This document shows, in pieces, positions 55,527 to 64,000 of a stretch of DNA of 64,000 bases (its first letter is position 1; every line of letters begins with the position of its first letter). The notes under the pieces are model-generated. The model saw only the letters and a list, made by a program, of their open reading frames with translations. It made no database searches and was not told the DNA's origin. The stretch is from Candidatus Nitrosocaldaceae archaeon. GTDB lineage: Archaea > Thermoproteota > Nitrososphaeria > Nitrososphaerales > Nitrosocaldaceae. Position numbers and translations under genes: made by a program. The stretch spans positions 20,989-84,988 of the forward strand of contig BPGC01000007.1 in NCBI GenBank assembly GCA_026002835.1, in the 5' to 3' direction.

Positions 55527-56636
55527 ATGCAAAAGTTTATAGTTGAAGCAGATAATTTTTATCAGTTCTTTGACGCTTTAACTAGAAGAAAGTATGAGAT
55601 AATAGGACCTAAGATAGACAACGCCACTGTAATTTATGATAAATTGAATTCAATTAACGATCTACCTATAGGTTTTAAAGATGAACAAGATAAAGGAATA
55701 TATAGATTAAGAAAAAGAAAAGATAAAGCGTTATTTGGTTATGTAGTAGGACCATATTCGTGGAAAAAATATCTATTCCCTCCTAAGACAAGATTGTTCC
55801 ATATGGAAAGAAAGGGTGCGGATTTTAAAATTATTGAAGATAAAGAGGAGGAGAGAAAGTTAGCGTTTATAGGAGTTAGAGCATGTGAGATTCATGCTAT
55901 ACATATACAGGATAGAGTATTCATGGAAGGAGAGTTTATAGATCCTATATATAAAAGGAGGAGAGAAAATATATTCATATTTGCAGTTAATTGTACAGAA
56001 TCTGCTAATAGTTGCTTTTGCACATCTATGAATACAGGCCCAAAAGTAAATGATGGTTATGATCTAGCATTAACAGAAATACTCAAACCAGAACATTATT
56101 TTGTAATAGAGGTAGGAAGTAAACTTGGTTATGATATCTTAAACGAAGTGGAGCATGAAGAAGCAGATGAGAAAAAAGTAAGAAAGGCTGAGAATCTTAT
56201 AAATAAGAATGCTAGAAATATGAAGAGACATATGAATACTACCAACATAAAAGAGCTATTATATAATAATTATGAAAGTAAGCATTGGGATGAGGTTGCT
56301 GAACGATGCCTTGCATGTGCCAATTGTACTATGGTATGTCCAACATGTTTTTGTAGTACAGTTGAAGATGTTATAGATCTTAAAGGAGAGCATGCTGAGA
56401 GATGGAGATTATGGGATTCTTGTTTTACTAACGAATTTACCTATATCCATGGAAATAGCATAAGGAAATCAACTAGCACTAAATATAGGCATTGGATAAC
56501 TCATAAACTAGCGTCTTGGTTTGATCAGTTTGGAACTTCAGGTTGTGTTGGCTGTGGAAGATGTATAACTTGGTGCCCAGCAGGTATAGATATAACAGAA
56601 GAGATCAGATCTTTGAGGGATGAAGATGCTAGTTGA
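55527..56636 (+). CDS. hydB: Group 3b [NiFe] hydrogenase beta (Fe-S) subunit
   Basis: 369 residues. An N-terminal region with FIGVRACEIHAIHIQDRVF and FAVNCTESANSCFCTSM is shared with sulfhydrogenase beta subunits and related ferredoxin-type proteins. Two 4Fe-4S sites follow: CLACANCTMVCPTCFC and CVGCGRCITWCPAGIDI. The subunit passes electrons between the [NiFe] dimer and the flavin subunit. First gene of the operon; the last 17 bases overlap the next gene. Confidence 0.87.
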   Translation: MQKFIVEADNFYQFFDALTRRKYEIIGPKIDNATVIYDKLNSINDLPIGFKDEQDKGIYRLRKRKDKALFGYVVGPYSWKKYLFPPKTRLFHMERKGADFKIIEDKEEERKLAFIGVRACEIHAIHIQDRVFMEGEFIDPIYKRRRENIFIFAVNCTESANSCFCTSMNTGPKVNDGYDLALTEILKPEHYFVIEVGSKLGYDILNEVEHEEADEKKVRKAENLINKNARNMKRHMNTTNIKELLYNNYESKHWDEVAERCLACANCTMVCPTCFCSTVEDVIDLKGEHAERWRLWDSCFTNEFTYIHGNSIRKSTSTKYRHWITHKLASWFDQFGTSGCVGCGRCITWCPAGIDITEEIRSLRDEDAS

Positions 56637-57072
56637 GATGATAAAGAATCACGCATTATTTAGGGATATAGATGCGGATCTGACTCCATTAGTAGAGTAT
56701 TCAGAGGATCTAATCTTTCATAAAAATGATTTTATATTTCATGAAGGCGAAGATGCCAATTCATTCTATTTAATAACACATGGTAAGATATCTCTTGAAT
56801 TGTCTACTGCTCATAGGGGAAGAATAATTATACAAACTTTAGGTAAAGATGAGGTGCTAGGAATCTCATGGTTATTTCCACCATATAAATGGCATTTTGA
56901 TGCAAGGGCTCTAGAATTATCCAGAGTTGTTAAACTTGATGCAAACCTAGTTATGAAGAGATGCGAAGAGGATAGTAGACTAGGCTATTATCTTATGAAA
57001 AGATTTGCAGAAGTTATTATGAAGCGATTACAAGCTGTAAGATTTCAATTGATAGAGATGGAAGAGATGTAA
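56620..57072 (+). CDS. Cyclic-nucleotide-binding-domain protein in the hydrogenase operon
   Basis: 150 residues. A CRP-type beta-roll is evident: FHKNDFIFHEGEDANSFYLI, THGKISLEL, IIIQTLGKDEVLGISWLFPP (the phosphate-binding cassette position) and FDARALELSRVVKLDANLV, followed by a C-helix. There is no DNA-binding helix-turn-helix, so it is not a classical CRP regulator. Such stand-alone domains sit between beta and gamma genes in several group 3b and 3d hydrogenase operons and may sense redox or a nucleotide. ATG 56626 is an alternative start. Confidence 0.8.
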   Translation: MKMLVEMIKNHALFRDIDADLTPLVEYSEDLIFHKNDFIFHEGEDANSFYLITHGKISLELSTAHRGRIIIQTLGKDEVLGISWLFPPYKWHFDARALELSRVVKLDANLVMKRCEEDSRLGYYLMKRFAEVIMKRLQAVRFQLIEMEEM

Positions 57073-57074
57073 AT

Positions 57075-57884
57075 ATGTATAATCCATTTATTCCAAAACT
57101 AGTTAAGATAAGAAAAATAAAGAAAGAAACCTACGATACATATACAATAACAATAGAAACCGATGACTTTAGGTTTTTTCCTGGACAATTTAATATGATC
57201 TATGTCTTTGGGACAGGTGAAGTGCCTATCTCTATAAGCAGCAATCCTTATGAAGATGATATTATAATGCATACAGTAAGAAAGGTTGGAAATGTAACTA
57301 ATGCTATCTGTAGGTTAAAACCTAATGATATAATAGGCATTAGAGGACCTTATGGAAATCCATGGCCTATAGAAGATCATAAAGGTAATGATATTTTGAT
57401 AATAGCAGGAGGTTTAGGCTTGGCACCATTAAGACCATTAATATATTATCTATTAGCAAACAGAGAAAAATATGGCAAGATAACATTGCTTTATGGAGCG
57501 AAGACTCCTCAAGATCTACTCTATAAGAAAGAATTAGAGAAATGGAATGATAAATTAGATGTTATGGTTACAGTAGATAAAGCTAAGCATGGTTGGACAG
57601 GTAATGTAGGAGTAGTAACTACACTACTTCCTAAAATAGATATAGAACCATTTCATACATCTGCATTTATCTGTGGCCCAGAGATAATGATGTATTTTGT
57701 TGCTAAAGAATTGATAGAACGGAATATAAATACTAACAATATATTCATATCTATGGAGAGGAATATGAAATGTGCCATAGGTTTCTGTGGTCATTGTCAA
57801 TTAGGTCCAGAATTCATATGTAAAGATGGTCCAGTCTTCAATTATAACAAGATAGGAAGATTTCTAAAGATAAAGGAGGTTTGA
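57075..57884 (+). CDS. hydG: Group 3b hydrogenase gamma (FAD/NAD(P)-binding) subunit
   Basis: 269 residues of the ferredoxin-NADP reductase type: FAD site ([20 protein letters not shown], with PISISSNP), RGPYGNPWP, the NAD(P) loop [19 protein letters not shown] and [18 protein letters not shown], then FICGPEIMM. The C-terminus has four Cys for a 2Fe-2S cluster ([20 protein letters not shown]). It exchanges electrons with NAD(P)H in the cytoplasm. The start follows the previous stop by two bases. Confidence 0.92.
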   Translation: MYNPFIPKLVKIRKIKKETYDTYTITIETDDFRFFPGQFNMIYVFGTGEVPISISSNPYEDDIIMHTVRKVGNVTNAICRLKPNDIIGIRGPYGNPWPIEDHKGNDILIIAGGLGLAPLRPLIYYLLANREKYGKITLLYGAKTPQDLLYKKELEKWNDKLDVMVTVDKAKHGWTGNVGVVTTLLPKIDIEPFHTSAFICGPEIMMYFVAKELIERNINTNNIFISMERNMKCAIGFCGHCQLGPEFICKDGPVFNYNKIGRFLKIKEV

Positions 57885-57885
57885 T

Positions 57886-58650
57886 ATGAAACCAAAACTA
57901 GCTGTATGGAAATTTGCTTCGTGTGATGGATGCCAATTAAGTCTATTAGATCTAGAAGACGAATTATTATTACTAGCAGACAAAATAGAAATAGCTTACT
58001 TCTTGGAAGCATCTAGAGCTATAATTAAAGGACCTTATGATATATCATTAGTAGAGGGTTCAATAACAACTAGCGATGACATTAAAAGAATAAAAAAGAT
58101 TAGAAAGATATCTAAATATCTAGTAACTATAGGAGCATGTGCTACAAGCGGAGGTATACAAGCTCTTAGAAACTTTAAAGATGTTAAAGAGTTTATTAGC
58201 ATAGTTTATGCAAAACCAGAGTATATAAATACATTAGACAAATCTACGCCTATATCAGAACATGTAAATGTGGATTTTGAATTATATGGTTGCCCTGTTA
58301 ATAAATACCAACTGTTAGAGGTATTAACTTCATTTCTGCATAATAAAAGACCTAATATACACTCATATAGTGTATGTTTAGAGTGTAAAAGAGCTGGTAA
58401 TGTTTGCGTAATTGTAGCAAAAGGAGAAACATGCATGGGACCTGTAACTAATGCTGGGTGTAATGCTTTGTGTCCTTCTTATAATAGAGGATGCTATAGT
58501 TGCTTCGGTCCTAAAGAAGAGCCTAATACATCGTCATTAAAGAATGTGTTTAAGAAGTTAGGCATGGACGAAGATTCCATTATTGGATTATTCAGAAACT
58601 TTAACGCATATGCTAAACCATTCAAGGAGGTGGATTATGACAAAGAGTAG
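57886..58650 (+). CDS. hydD: Group 3b hydrogenase delta (small) subunit
   Basis: 254 residues. Proximal cluster ligands are clear: [16 protein letters not shown], then [16 protein letters not shown] and [11 protein letters not shown]. Further Cys sets ([40 protein letters not shown]) build additional clusters. The protein relays electrons from the [NiFe] site to the beta subunit. No Tat signal, consistent with a cytoplasmic enzyme. The gene for the large subunit starts inside its last 14 bases. Confidence 0.93.
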   Translation: MKPKLAVWKFASCDGCQLSLLDLEDELLLLADKIEIAYFLEASRAIIKGPYDISLVEGSITTSDDIKRIKKIRKISKYLVTIGACATSGGIQALRNFKDVKEFISIVYAKPEYINTLDKSTPISEHVNVDFELYGCPVNKYQLLEVLTSFLHNKRPNIHSYSVCLECKRAGNVCVIVAKGETCMGPVTNAGCNALCPSYNRGCYSCFGPKEEPNTSSLKNVFKKLGMDEDSIIGLFRNFNAYAKPFKEVDYDKE

Positions 58651-59923
58651 AAAATTCAAAGTGGATTATTTAGCAAGAGTTGAAGGAGAAGGAGCTATGT
58701 ATGTAAAGATCAAGGATAATAAAGTCGAGGATGTAAAATTGAAGATATATGAACCTCCGAGATTCTTTGAAGGGTTTTTGAGGGGTAGAAGATTTACAGA
58801 AGCACCAGATATAACAGCTAGAATATGTGGTATATGCCCAATTGCATATCAGATGAGTTCTGTTCATGCCATGGAATATGCATGTAATGTAAGAGTTAGA
58901 GGAAAATTGCGTGAATTACGACGATTAGTCTATTGTGGAGAATGGATTGAGAGTCATGCTCTACATATATTTATGCTTCATCTTCCAGATTTCTTAGGTT
59001 ATCAAAATGCTATTGAATTGGCAAAAGATCATCCAGATATAGTAAAACGAGGTTTGTTAATAAAGAAGATCGGTAATGAGCTTGTATCATTGTTAGGAGG
59101 TAGAGAGGTCCATCCAATAAATGTTCGTGTTGGAGGATTCTACAAACTTCCTAAAGAGGAAGAAGTATCAGAATTTATAAACAGACTTGAGAAAGGCAGA
59201 GAAGAAATATTGAAATCTATAGAATGGTTATCTAGGCTAGAATTTCCAGATTTTGAAAGAGAGTATGAATTCGTAGCATTAAGACATGAAGATGAATATC
59301 CATTCAATGAAGGTAGGATAACCTCAAATAAAGGATTAGATATTAAAGTTGAAGAATTTGAAGATAATATAATAGAAGAGCATGTAAAATATTCCAATGC
59401 TTTACATGCTAGGTTGAAGGAGAGAGGTGCTTATTTTGTAGGTTCAATGGCACGTTATAATCTTAATTTTGATAGACTTCCTTCATCTATAAAGAGTATA
59501 GGAAGGGAATTAGATTTGGAGTATTGTAATAATCCATTTAAGAGTATACTTGTAAGAAGTTTAGAGATATTATATGCATTTACTGAAGCTATTAGAATAT
59601 CTAAAGATTATAAGATGATAGAGCAATGTTTCATAGATGTTAAGCCTCGAGACGGAGTGGGCTATGGATGCACTGAAGCACCACGTGGGATATTATATCA
59701 TAGATACAATATAGATGATAAAGGCATAATCAAAGATGCTAAAATAATACCACCTACATCACAAAATCAGAAGATCATAGAGGAGGATCTATATCATTAT
59801 GTTAGTAAATATATAGACCTGCCTGATGATAAACTCATATGGCGATGTGAACAAGCAATTCGTAATTATGATCCTTGCATATCATGTGCAACGCATTTTC
59901 TAAAGGCTAAGATAGAGAGATGA
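58637..59923 (+). CDS. hydA: Group 3b hydrogenase alpha (large, [NiFe]) subunit
   Basis: 428 residues from the ATG at 58637, which follows a strong AAGGAGGTG; the longer ORF from 58583 lies in the wrong frame of hydD and is rejected. N-terminal L1 motif [14 protein letters not shown] and C-terminal [17 protein letters not shown] provide the four Cys that hold Ni and Fe. The residues after the His are removed by the maturation protease encoded next. [12 protein letters not shown] at the N-terminus is family-typical. It interconverts H2 and protons with NAD(P)H as partner. Confidence 0.95.
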   Translation: MTKSRKFKVDYLARVEGEGAMYVKIKDNKVEDVKLKIYEPPRFFEGFLRGRRFTEAPDITARICGICPIAYQMSSVHAMEYACNVRVRGKLRELRRLVYCGEWIESHALHIFMLHLPDFLGYQNAIELAKDHPDIVKRGLLIKKIGNELVSLLGGREVHPINVRVGGFYKLPKEEEVSEFINRLEKGREEILKSIEWLSRLEFPDFEREYEFVALRHEDEYPFNEGRITSNKGLDIKVEEFEDNIIEEHVKYSNALHARLKERGAYFVGSMARYNLNFDRLPSSIKSIGRELDLEYCNNPFKSILVRSLEILYAFTEAIRISKDYKMIEQCFIDVKPRDGVGYGCTEAPRGILYHRYNIDDKGIIKDAKIIPPTSQNQKIIEEDLYHYVSKYIDLPDDKLIWRCEQAIRNYDPCISCATHFLKAKIER

Positions 59924-60363
59924 AGAAGTTAATAATAGGAATCGGTAATAAATATAGAAGAGATGATTATATTGGATTGATAATAGCAAAAAAGTTACAT
60001 AATCTTTTGAATATAGATATAGTAGAAAGTAATGGTGATATATTAAACATAATAGATTTACTACCAAAATATGATCTTGTGGTATTTATAGATGCTATAA
60101 AATCGCTAGATACTCCTGGTAAATTACACAGATATTATTTAGAAGATCTAAATCAAGAGTCTGAACGTTTAACATCTACACATTCAATTAATATAGTAGA
60201 AGTTATTGAACTTGCAAAAATGTTTGATACGATACCTAAAATAATATTCTATGGTATAGAAGGTAAGGATTTTAGCATTGGTGAAGGGTTATCAGATGAG
60301 GTTAAAAGATCTATAGAAGAGAATGTAAATAAGATATATGAAGATTTGATTAATATAGCATGA
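59920..60363 (+). CDS. Hydrogenase maturation protease (HycI/HyaD family)
   Basis: 147 residues. [20 protein letters not shown] is the GxGN...DD.G motif with the first metal-ligand Asp; VVFIDAIKS supplies the second and [10 protein letters not shown] the His. It cuts the C-terminal tail from the large subunit after Ni insertion. ATGA overlap with hydA shows tight coupling. Confidence 0.92.
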   Translation: MKKLIIGIGNKYRRDDYIGLIIAKKLHNLLNIDIVESNGDILNIIDLLPKYDLVVFIDAIKSLDTPGKLHRYYLEDLNQESERLTSTHSINIVEVIELAKMFDTIPKIIFYGIEGKDFSIGEGLSDEVKRSIEENVNKIYEDLINIA

Positions 60364-60379
60364 TCTAATAATTATTGGT

Positions 60380-60646
60380 ATGCACGAGCTCTCGCTTATG
60401 AAGGATCTTATAAACAAATTAGAGACGATAGTTATTGAGAATAATGCAAAAAGGATCATTAGTATTAAAATAAAGTTAGGAGCATTATCACATATATCTC
60501 CAGAACATTTTAGAGAATATTTTGCGGTAATGAGTAAAGGTAAGGCTATGGAAAATGCCCGTTTAGAGATAGAGGTTATTGAAGATATCAATTCAAATGC
60601 TCAGGATATAATACTTGAAAGTGTAGAACTAGAAATGGAAGATTAA
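60380..60646 (+). CDS. hypA: HypA-like nickel chaperone lacking the zinc ribbon
   Basis: 88 residues. MHELSLMKDLINKLETIV is the canonical HypA start, with the Ni-binding MHE. ISIKIKLGALSHISPEHFRE and MENARLEIEV follow the family. Ordinary HypA proteins are about 110-120 residues, with a zinc ribbon of two CxxC pairs inserted after this strand. Here that block is absent and the sequence resumes with the final strand (DIILESVELEMED). Nickel binding should persist, while zinc-dependent structure is lost. Confidence 0.85.
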   Translation: MHELSLMKDLINKLETIVIENNAKRIISIKIKLGALSHISPEHFREYFAVMSKGKAMENARLEIEVIEDINSNAQDIILESVELEMED

Positions 60647-60672
60647 TATTTCATATCATTAAATTCTATCTT

Positions 60673-60876
60673 ATGTGTTTTGCGTTTGTTGGAAAGATAA
60701 TAAGTATAAGTGATGATGAACTTATGCCGATAGCTAAAGTTGATATTAATGGACATGTTAGAGAAGTCAATATAGCAACTATTCCTAATGCTAAAATTAA
60801 TGATTATATAATAATACATGCTGGAATTGGTATTAGAATAATAAATGAAGATGCAAAACTGTTATTATCAAAATAA
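60673..60876 (+). CDS. hypC: HypC-family hydrogenase chaperone
   Basis: 67 residues starting MCFAFVGKIISI. HypC proteins start with an invariant Met-Cys whose Cys binds the Fe(CN)2CO precursor. AKVDINGHVREVNIATI and DYIIIHAGIGIRII are family-typical. It ferries the iron moiety between HypD and the large subunit. A second paralogue follows at 62518. Confidence 0.9.
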   Translation: MCFAFVGKIISISDDELMPIAKVDINGHVREVNIATIPNAKINDYIIIHAGIGIRIINEDAKLLLSK

Positions 60877-60894
60877 TTCATCTAAGATGAGAAT

Positions 60895-61932
60895 ATGAAC
60901 AAAGTAACTTTATTACATGGAGCAGGAGGAAGTTTTACAGATAAATTAATTAATGAACACATATTGAAGTTTATCAAACCTTATCTAAAGTTTGATGTTT
61001 CATTGAATATGTTGGACGATGCTGGAGTTTATAATGATATAGTTATATCTACCGATACCTATACAATAAAACCATTGTTTTTTAATGGTGGAGATATAGG
61101 AAGGCTAGCTATATCTGGAACTGTTAACGATATCTCAGTTATAGGTGGTAAACCTATTGCACTATCATTAGCCCTAATAATAGAGGAAGGATTTAGTTTG
61201 GAAGAGTTGGATAAAATACTAGAGAGTATAGATATGACATGTAAAGAAGCTGATGTAGATATAATAACTGGTGATACGAAGGTAGTTGAAAAAGGTGCGT
61301 TGGATAAATTAATGATCAATACCTCTGGCATTGGCATAAGAAATCCATTCTTAGATGATAATATTAGTTATATAAATAGAGGAACTAAATGGCTACTAGA
61401 TTCTAATATAAAAGATGGTGATAAGATAATAATATCTGGCAGTATAGCAGATCATGGAATGAGTATATTATCTGCAAGAGAAGGTTACGAATTTGAGAGT
61501 GATATAAGATCCGATGTAATGCCATTAAATAAGGTTATAGATGAAGCATTAAGAATAAAAGGGGTTGTTAGCATAAAAGATCCCACGAGAGGAGGCATTG
61601 CTAACCTTCTTAATGAATGGTCAGAAAAGTCAAATATTGGAATTATGATATATGAGGATAAGATACCTATAAAAGAGAATGTTAAAGCGGCATGCTCATT
61701 TTTAGGCCTAGATCCATTAGAGATAGGTAATGAAGGCAAGATATGCTTAGCTGTTACTCGAGAAAAAGCTGAGAAGATTTTAGACGCAATAAAATCTTTT
61801 GAGGGATGTGAAGATGCCTCTATAATAGGAGAAGCTACTAATCAATTCGATGTAGTTGCTATGCGGACTATAGTTGGAGGAACTAGAATTATTAGTAAGC
61901 CAGTAGGCGATCCGGTTCCTAGAATATGTTGA
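60895..61932 (+). CDS. hypE: HypE, carbamoyl dehydratase of hydrogenase maturation
   Basis: 345 residues of the PurM/ThiL fold: LLHGAGGSFTDKLINEHIL, STDTYTIKPLFFNGGDIGRL, SGTVNDISVIGGKPIALSL, KDPTRGGIANLLNEW and IGNEGKICLAV. The C-terminus ends PVPRIC, the conserved tail whose Cys receives carbamoyl from HypF and is dehydrated to thiocyanate to make CN ligands. Full length. The next gene overlaps its end. Confidence 0.95.
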   Translation: MNKVTLLHGAGGSFTDKLINEHILKFIKPYLKFDVSLNMLDDAGVYNDIVISTDTYTIKPLFFNGGDIGRLAISGTVNDISVIGGKPIALSLALIIEEGFSLEELDKILESIDMTCKEADVDIITGDTKVVEKGALDKLMINTSGIGIRNPFLDDNISYINRGTKWLLDSNIKDGDKIIISGSIADHGMSILSAREGYEFESDIRSDVMPLNKVIDEALRIKGVVSIKDPTRGGIANLLNEWSEKSNIGIMIYEDKIPIKENVKAACSFLGLDPLEIGNEGKICLAVTREKAEKILDAIKSFEGCEDASIIGEATNQFDVVAMRTIVGGTRIISKPVGDPVPRIC

Positions 61933-62180
61933 TAAAAATGTTCAAAGCACCGTCAGAAAATGATATAAAAAGACTTTACTGTCCTATCTGTGGTTTCAGT
62001 AAAAATGTTCCTATTCATTGCAATAAACCTATGAGATGGGTTTTAGAAGGTAATTTTATTAAAGAAGAATATCTAGTATGTTCTATATGTAATTATAAGA
62101 TGGATATACCAAAACATTGTAATACAATAATGTTTTATAGTGAGAGCAACTATAACGATATAAAGATCAGAGATGAGTGA
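61926..62180 (+). CDS. Two-zinc-ribbon protein in the hydrogenase operon
   Basis: 84 residues. It holds RLYCPICGFSKNVPIHCNKP and, after a spacer, YLVCSICNYKMDIPKHCNTI: the same CPxC/CxxC-x8-HC unit twice. Each unit can bind one metal through two Cys plus His/Cys. It overlaps hypE and the next gene. Its place in an operon whose HypA lacks a zinc ribbon makes a HypA-partner role attractive but unproven. Start could also be the Met at 61938. Confidence 0.7.
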   Translation: MLIKMFKAPSENDIKRLYCPICGFSKNVPIHCNKPMRWVLEGNFIKEEYLVCSICNYKMDIPKHCNTIMFYSESNYNDIKIRDE

Positions 62181-62493
62181 TACTTACTGGCATCTATTAT
62201 TAGCTAATTCGATGGTTGATTTGGCTAAAAATAGCAAGACGAAAAGTGCTGCATATGCATTGTTAATAGCATTTGAAGAGTTGACAGATGCGTATGCTTC
62301 ATTAGAAGATAAGCATTTTCACGAAGAGTATCTAGAAGAAGGGTGGAAGAAGAGAAGAGAATGGATGGAAGAGCATAATCTAATAGATAAATGGGAAAGA
62401 TTGGTATATCTATGCAAGAAAGTTATAGAAGGTAGAGAAGATCATCTTAAAGAGATGTTCGATATCATAGAAAGTTTGAGGATATCTTTATAA
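62173..62493 (+). CDS. Helical hypothetical protein of the hydrogenase operon
   Basis: 106 residues, all-helical and charged (SAAYALLIAFEELTDAYASL, EEYLEEGWKKRREWMEEHNL). HFHEEYLEEGW places two His near Glu residues, which might bind metal. Overlaps the preceding stop (ATGAGTGA). No family recognised; operon position suggests an accessory in hydrogenase assembly. Confidence 0.55.
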   Translation: MSDTYWHLLLANSMVDLAKNSKTKSAAYALLIAFEELTDAYASLEDKHFHEEYLEEGWKKRREWMEEHNLIDKWERLVYLCKKVIEGREDHLKEMFDIIESLRISL

Positions 62494-62517
62494 GAACTAA
62501 ATAGGTTATAATAGTTT

Positions 62518-62832
62518 ATGTGTTTAGCATTTCCTGGAAAGGTTATGGAGATAGACGGAGATTATGCTAAGATAGATTTTGGAGCTAATACTATTAGGAG
62601 TAATATAAACATAGCAGAGGTTAATGCCAAGATTGGAGATTACGTTCTAGTTCATGCTGGTTATGCTATACAGATACTGGATATTGAAGAAGCAGAAAAT
62701 ACAATAAGATATTGGAAAGAGAATCTATTATGGAAATGTGAACGATGTTCTATAGCAGATGAGTGTCCTTTAGGTTCTATAGCTATGGAATTGAGAACAA
62801 AAGGTGGTATATGTGATATTAGAAAAATTTAG
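62518..62832 (+). CDS. hypC2: Second HypC-family chaperone with Cys-rich C-terminal extension
   Basis: 104 residues. MCLAFPGKVMEIDGDYAKID and DYVLVHAGYAIQIL are canonical HypC. Unlike the 67-residue paralogue, it has about 30 extra residues with WKCERCSIADECPLG and GGICDIRKI, four Cys. The extension could dock to HypD or bind a cluster. The end overlaps hypD by 29 bases. Confidence 0.88.
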   Translation: MCLAFPGKVMEIDGDYAKIDFGANTIRSNINIAEVNAKIGDYVLVHAGYAIQILDIEEAENTIRYWKENLLWKCERCSIADECPLGSIAMELRTKGGICDIRKI

Positions 62833-63919
62833 AGATCCTCAGTTGGCTAAAAAGGTAACTGAGAAGATACACGAATATGCTAAATATATTGAAGAACAGT
62901 TATTGTTTATGCATATATGCGGTTCTCATGAATGGAGTATGACACATTATGGTATTAGATCATTATTACCAGAGAATGTAGAAGTTAGAGCTGGTCCTGG
63001 ATGTCCTGTTTGTATAACACCTGCATCTGATATAGATACATTAGTAGAGCTAGCGTTAGAAGGTAAAGTTATCTTATCTTATGGCGATATGTCTAGGGCT
63101 AAGGGCTCAAAAGGTTTGAGTGTTATGGATACAAGATCTTTAGGCAGCGATGTAAGATTAGTATATAGCGTTCATGATGCTATCATTAAAGCTAAAAGAG
63201 AACCAGAAAGAGATTTCATATTCTTTGGTGCTGGATTTGATACTACTGCACCTCCTACAGCTTATGAGATCCTTAATGGCATTCCTGAAAATCTGAGTTT
63301 TATGATATCTTATCGTTATATGCCTCCTATTGCTGGAGCAGTTCTAAGATCTTCATTATTAGGTATAGATGGAGTTATAAATCCTGGACATTCATCTACA
63401 ATAACTGGTATGAAACCATATTATAGATACTTTTTAGAAACAAGAAAACCTCAAGTCTTTTGTGGTTTTGAACCATTAGATCTCTTACTTGGTATACTAA
63501 TGTTATTAAAGCAGATAAGAGAAGATAAGCCCAAATTAGAAAATGAATATACTAGATCTGTTACATGGTCAGGCAATATTACAGCACAAAAGACATTAGA
63601 TAAAGTCTTCGAGTTAGATGAGGGGTATCTTAGAGGGGTTGCAACTTTACCAGAATGTGGTTTTAGATTTAAGGATAAATATAAAAGTCTGGATGTATAT
63701 GAACGTTATTCATTAAAGAAGAAGAGTCCTAAAGATGAGTTTGTATGTGGCGCAAGGTGTGGAGAAGTAATTCTTGGTTTAACAGATCCTCCAGAATGTC
63801 CATTATATATGAAAGAATGTACACCATCAACTCCAAAAGGTCCAACAATGGTATCACAAGAAGGAACATGTAAGATCTGGGCTGAGCATGGCATAACAAA
63901 TTCTATTTGCAGGATATAA
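62804..63919 (+). CDS. hypD: HypD, Fe(CN)2CO assembly scaffold
   Basis: About 370 residues. Signature motifs: MHICGSHEWSMTHYGIRSLL (the Cys that takes CN), RAGPGCPVCITPASDID (GPGCPVC), FFGAGFDTTAPPTA, and C-terminal Cys of the 4Fe-4S cluster (FVCGARCGEV, DPPECPLYMKEC). The only starts in reach are GTG codons at 62804 and 62813; I cannot choose, but both overlap hypC2. It works with HypC and HypE. Confidence 0.94.
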   Translation: MVYVILEKFRDPQLAKKVTEKIHEYAKYIEEQLLFMHICGSHEWSMTHYGIRSLLPENVEVRAGPGCPVCITPASDIDTLVELALEGKVILSYGDMSRAKGSKGLSVMDTRSLGSDVRLVYSVHDAIIKAKREPERDFIFFGAGFDTTAPPTAYEILNGIPENLSFMISYRYMPPIAGAVLRSSLLGIDGVINPGHSSTITGMKPYYRYFLETRKPQVFCGFEPLDLLLGILMLLKQIREDKPKLENEYTRSVTWSGNITAQKTLDKVFELDEGYLRGVATLPECGFRFKDKYKSLDVYERYSLKKKSPKDEFVCGARCGEVILGLTDPPECPLYMKECTPSTPKGPTMVSQEGTCKIWAEHGITNSICRI

Positions 63920-63920
63920 A

Positions 63921-64000
63921 ATGGCATTCTTTATAGGTAATAGTTTCTGTAATTTATGTCAAAAAGATAAAGAGTCTTTACTTAAAGAGATGAAACTATG
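63921..64000 (+). CDS. Start of another gene of the hydrogenase operon, cut by the window edge
   Basis: An ATG two bases after the hypD stop opens MAFFIGNSFCNLCQKDKESL and runs off the window. A CxxC is visible. Too little for identification; hypF or hypB would be expected nearby, but neither can be claimed. Confidence 0.4.
   Translation, partial: MAFFIGNSFCNLCQKDKESLLKEMKL

Noticed and set aside
58583..58636. Upstream start for the hydrogenase large subunit
   Set aside because: The ATG at 58637 has a near-perfect ribosome-binding site and starts the conserved sequence; the extra residues come from the hydD reading frame.

Overview
The window is AT-rich DNA (roughly 30% G+C by eye) from an archaeon. 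Archaeal signs are short or leaderless 5' ends with TATA boxes about 25 nt upstream, RadA- and XPD-type proteins, a type I-A CRISPR-Cas system, and a four-subunit cytoplasmic [NiFe] hydrogenase of the sulfhydrogenase (group 3b) type. Surface proteins with a Pro-Glu-Phe or Pro-Glu-Ser motif before a C-terminal membrane helix, and a small zinc protein near 6.8 kb, resemble families I know from Nitrososphaerota (Thaumarchaeota). I infer a member or relative of that phylum, possibly thermophilic; no rRNA or other marker gene is present to prove it.

Region 1 (1-15.1 kb) looks like the conjugation half of an integrated plasmid or ICE: a VirB4-type ATPase, a TrbL/VirB6-like membrane protein split by an IS1595-family element, a VirD4/TraG-like coupling ATPase, a DUF932-like protein, a RadA/Rad51 paralogue, secreted proteins including a matrixin-like protease, and several small Cys-rich proteins.

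Region 2 (15.3-36.1 kb) is a large CRISPR-Cas island. An array of 59 repeats and 58 spacers is followed by cas6, a divergent adaptation operon (csa1/cas4, cas1, cas2, cas4), a leftward type I-A interference operon (csa5, cas7, cas5, cas8a-like, cas3', cas3'') and a rightward type III operon whose Cas10 has the hallmarks of Csx11 (type III-C). Both the palm GGDD and the HD motif of this Cas10 are degenerate. A 136-bp MITE sits between the two interference operons.

Region 3 (36.2-43 kb) carries replication and repair-like functions (zinc-finger protein, D5-like primase-helicase, XPD/DinG-like helicase, SWIM protein). With region 1 on the other side, the CRISPR-Cas island appears to be embedded in one mobile element. 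Two adjacent, leader-proximal spacers resemble a regulator gene of region 1.

Region 4 (43-55.2 kb) encodes cell-surface functions (DUF4344-like metallopeptidase, membrane glycosyltransferase, SdrD-B/NHL giant surface protein, small anchored protein) next to an IS graveyard with nested IS1595- and IS5-like copies and relics.

Region 5 (55.2-64 kb) is a compact hydrogenase operon: beta, cNMP-binding, gamma, delta and alpha subunits, then maturation protease, HypA-like, HypC, HypE, zinc-ribbon, helical protein, a second HypC and HypD. It starts from a palindromic divergent promoter.

At least eight genes can be rejoined across single-base frameshifts, several of them in A/T homopolymers. One is cas7, so part of this may be base-calling error rather than decay.
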